Virus record (IMG/VR): IMGVR_UViG_3300028388_004604
Span: 1 to 22,042 of that record
Direction: 5' to 3' (one strand)
From: a virus
DNA: 22,042 nt
Shown here piece after piece: positions 20,226 through 22,042 of the stretch. A model generated the notes under the pieces. That model worked only from the letters and a program-made list of their open reading frames with translations, searched no databases and had not been told where the DNA came from. The translations under genes were made by a program, and so were the position numbers. Every line of letters begins with the position of its first letter. The stretch's first letter is position 1.

Positions 20226-20487
20226 TAAGCTTCTCCTGTTCTCTTATAGCTAGGTTTAGCATACCCATCTTTAATTGTATTTCTTTTAATGCAGCTCCCA
20301 TTTTATAAACATCAACTTCTGTTTGATTAGTTAAGTCTTTACTCGGAGATACTGGATATTCCATTACTGCCATAAATACTCTATTTAATTCTTTCTTTTT
20401 TAAATCAACTACAGAATCTTGTATGTCTATTACAAGTTGAGCTGATATTTTAGCCATCTTTTCAAATTCTTTTTGTAACTCGCTCAT
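20209..20487 (-). CDS. hypothetical helical protein, 92 aa
   Basis: A 92-residue all-helical protein (LQKEFEKMAKISAQLVIDIQ, KMGAALKEIQLKMGMLNLAI). ATG 20487 has GGAG upstream and overlaps the stop of the annealing-protein gene. Tight coupling to the Sak3-type recombinase suggests a recombination accessory or mediator. There is no motif to confirm it. Confidence 0.72.
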   Translation of the reverse strand: MSELQKEFEKMAKISAQLVIDIQDSVVDLKKKELNRVFMAVMEYPVSPSKDLTNQTEVDVYKMGAALKEIQLKMGMLNLAIREQEKLNDSKD

Positions 20488-21044
20488 TCTGCAGTTCTCC
20501 TTCTAAATCCTCTTTTCTTTTTAGTTTCTTTTTCTGCGACTAGGTTTATATCAGTAGTAATTTCAGAACTATCAGTACTGGTTTCTTTACTAACTTGAAC
20601 TTTTTTAGACCTTGTGCTAGTTTTCTTTACTTCTTTTTCTCCAGCTTCATCTTCTGGTAGATCTTCTCCAGCATAAATATAAAGCCCTAGGCCATGCAAC
20701 CCAATAGCCTTTACTGTAGCTCTTTGTATAGCTTTATTAACGTCCATCATATCAAAAGCATCTTTAGATATTGATTTGTTTTTAAAGTCCATTAACGGTA
20801 AGTAACTAATATGCTCTACTCCATTTACCTCCACTCCAACTTTTACAATAACTCCAGCTTCAGATTCAAAATAGGGCATATTATCTTTTTCGTTATGATA
20901 AACTGTAACCTTGGCATTTGGAGCTACTTTTTTAAGCTCTCCCCAAGCAAAAGCCCAAGATAAATAAGTAAATTTACCTTTTTTTTCTGTCTTATCGTTT
21001 ACATTTACTTTGCTTAAAGAGTCAAATAAACTTTCATTACTCAT
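20484..21044 (-). CDS. DUF1071/Sak3-type single-strand annealing protein
   Basis: A 186-residue recombinase. Family hallmarks in order are YLSWAFAW (27-34), KVTVYHNEKDNMPYFE, the GVEVNGVEHISYLPLMDFKN strands, and MMDVNKAIQRATVKAIGLHG through to YAGEDLP (99-130). Proteins of this type (Sak3, DUF1071) coat single-stranded DNA and promote strand annealing. The last ~55 residues are a charged, probably disordered tail ending KKKRGFRRRT, a likely DNA or SSB contact. AAAGGAG precedes ATG 21044. A Cas4-like nuclease further upstream would supply the resected ends, making a phage SynExo-type pair. Confidence 0.88.
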   Translation of the reverse strand: MSNESLFDSLSKVNVNDKTEKKGKFTYLSWAFAWGELKKVAPNAKVTVYHNEKDNMPYFESEAGVIVKVGVEVNGVEHISYLPLMDFKNKSISKDAFDMMDVNKAIQRATVKAIGLHGLGLYIYAGEDLPEDEAGEKEVKKTSTRSKKVQVSKETSTDSSEITTDINLVAEKETKKKRGFRRRTAE

Positions 21045-21492
21045 CTGTAGACTCCTTTTCTTTTAAGTCTTCTTCTGTAATATCATATCTACTAAATACT
21101 ACTGACTCCAATCTAGTTTTAAATTCTCTCAACCCTTGAACTTCTTCCTCTACTCCACCTAAGTTAATAATTTGATTAATCATATTATCAATTTGTAAAT
21201 AAGATTTCATTTCAATTCTAGACTGATTGAAAGCTTCTCCTAAAGAATATTCTATTAACTTACTGTCTACTTTATCTACAGTAATTTCTTCTTCTTCTGC
21301 AATTTCTTCTACATCTACGTCTAATTTTGTAATTAAATGAGACTCTAAAGTATTAACAATCTTAGACACTTCTGTTTCAATCCCCAATTTAGGAGCAATT
21401 TTTTCTAACAATTGTCTATTATTCATTAACATCCCAAGCTCAAAATCTAAGTCTTCATGTCTTGCGTTTAAAGTTTCTGTTAATTTGCTCAT
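21037..21492 (-). CDS. hypothetical acidic helical protein, 151 aa
   Basis: A 151-residue acidic protein, predominantly helical (HEDLDFELGMLMNNRQLLEK, NQSRIEMKSYLQIDNMINQI), with a Glu-rich centre (DVEEIAEEEEI). CGGAGG lies upstream of ATG 21492. Its 3' end overlaps the annealing-protein gene by 8 bases. It lies between the putative nuclease and its annealing partner, so a structural or regulatory role in that complex is possible. No known domain is recognised. Confidence 0.72.
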   Translation of the reverse strand: MSKLTETLNARHEDLDFELGMLMNNRQLLEKIAPKLGIETEVSKIVNTLESHLITKLDVDVEEIAEEEEITVDKVDSKLIEYSLGEAFNQSRIEMKSYLQIDNMINQIINLGGVEEEVQGLREFKTRLESVVFSRYDITEEDLKEKESTDE

Positions 21493-21493
21493 A

Positions 21494-21814
21494 TTAAACC
21501 TCCGAAGTATATACTTGTTGATACATCTTTTCTGCTATTACCATTTCTAATTTATATAATGCTAATTCTTTACTATTTTCTTTTATTTGTTGAACTATCT
21601 TTACATTATTACTTTCTGGAGAGTATTTCATAATATCTACAATGTGAGAATTACCTTTCTTGTAATATGTATTTGCAAATAAAGGCAACTTACTCTCATC
21701 TAGTTCTCCTTTCTGGAGATTGTCTAATTGTTTTTTTAGTAGTTTATTTTCTTGCTTTAATTCTCTTGCAAGAGCTACTAAGTCTTTTTTTGTAAGCTTT
21801 TCTAATGCTGCCAT
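21494..21814 (-). CDS. hypothetical protein with N-terminal coiled coil, 106 aa
   Basis: A 106-residue protein. Residues ~3-40 form a coiled coil (LTKKDLVALARELKQENKLL) resembling a small dimerising head. A beta-rich part (LFANTYYKKGNSHIVDIMKY) and a terminal helix follow. ATG 21814 directly abuts the stop of the nuclease gene, and AGGAG inside that gene's last codons provides the ribosome site. Function unknown. Confidence 0.72.
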   Translation of the reverse strand: MAALEKLTKKDLVALARELKQENKLLKKQLDNLQKGELDESKLPLFANTYYKKGNSHIVDIMKYSPESNNVKIVQQIKENSKELALYKLEMVIAEKMYQQVYTSEV

Positions 21815-22042
21815 TTACACTCCTATTAATCCTTTTTTATTTTCACCATCACTTCTACAGTAAGAATAGTAAGGACATGGTTTACCAAAAAAATAACAAC
21901 CTGAGTCATAGTTTTTTTCAAAAGATTGCGAAGATATTCCTTCTAGTACATTATCGTATATTTCAAAGGTTTCGTCAATAGTATTTTCTGGTATTTTATC
22001 AATTATTAATTGTGTTCTGGTTCTGGGCTTTCTTTTTCTTAT
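21815..22042 (-). CDS. C-terminus of PD-(D/E)XK Cas4/RecB-like nuclease (partial)
   Basis: Only the last 75 residues are in the window; the 5' end lies beyond the right edge. The visible part has a helical segment (TIDETFEIYDNVLEGISSQS) and then GCYFFGKPCPYYSYC, with Cys at visible positions 49, 56 and 62. This matches the C-terminal cysteine cluster of Cas4/AddB-like nucleases, which with an N-terminal Cys holds a 4Fe-4S cluster. The catalytic D-ExK core would be upstream and is not visible. Proximity to the Sak3-type annealing protein supports a recombination exonuclease. Confidence 0.7.
   Translation of the reverse strand: MRKRKPRTRTQLIIDKIPENTIDETFEIYDNVLEGISSQSFEKNYDSGCYFFGKPCPYYSYCRSDGENKKGLIGV

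Noticed and set aside
1-22042. tRNA genes, CRISPR arrays, insertion sequences, integrase or attachment sites
   Set aside because: No cloverleaf-like segment, spaced direct-repeat array, transposase or integrase was seen. The spacers are too short to hold most of these.

Overview
The window is a 22 kb stretch of a strongly AT-rich bacteriophage genome. Every gene I can support lies on the minus strand, so transcription runs from high to low coordinates. The genes are tightly packed, with many ATGA- or GTGA-type overlaps and almost no spacers, and most starts follow an AGGAG-type Shine-Dalgarno sequence. The replication, recombination and nuclease genes, plus dozens of tiny unknown genes, indicate the early/DNA-metabolism arm of a tailed phage. 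Signal peptides, a lipobox protein, a membrane-anchored metallopeptidase and an exported c-type cytochrome suggest a Gram-negative, respiring host. The host genus cannot be read from the sequence.

Layout in the direction of transcription. (1) 22042-19490: recombination block, with the C-terminus of a Cas4/RecB-like nuclease with clustered cysteines, unknown genes, and a DUF1071/Sak3-type single-strand annealing protein. It ends in an unknown small protein followed by two stem-loops, one of them a terminator. (2) 19403-12901: replication block, with a DnaB/RecA-fold helicase, an AEP-type primase, a family A DNA polymerase with Leu at the position equivalent to Pol I F762, a membrane metallopeptidase, a lipoprotein and small membrane proteins. 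(3) 12890-9353: a dense run of short membrane, coiled-coil and secreted genes, possibly including lysis or envelope functions. (4) 9344-5833: a three-part exonuclease (putative helical N-domain, RNase H fold, zinc ribbon), a cytoplasmic ClpP-like protease, a complete PLP aminotransferase and a MazZ-like dNTP pyrophosphohydrolase. (5) 5828-3322: an envelope mini-cassette (a small Cys-containing secreted protein, a 34-residue membrane protein that seems to start at ATT, and a cytochrome c) and several unknown genes. (6) 3325-1: a DEDDh exonuclease, an HNH nuclease, a signal-peptide-bearing ClpP-like protease behind its own promoter and palindrome, and unknown genes.

The helicase, primase, polymerase and annealing protein/nuclease can plausibly form a largely self-contained replication and recombination machine. 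The exonucleases, HNH protein and MazZ-like enzyme could feed or edit nucleotides. The most unusual cargo is metabolic and envelope-directed: cytochrome c, aminotransferase, two divergent ClpP-like proteases (one exported), a membrane metallopeptidase and about ten very small membrane proteins. Nine genes under 60 codons, easily missed by length-filtered gene calling, are annotated here.
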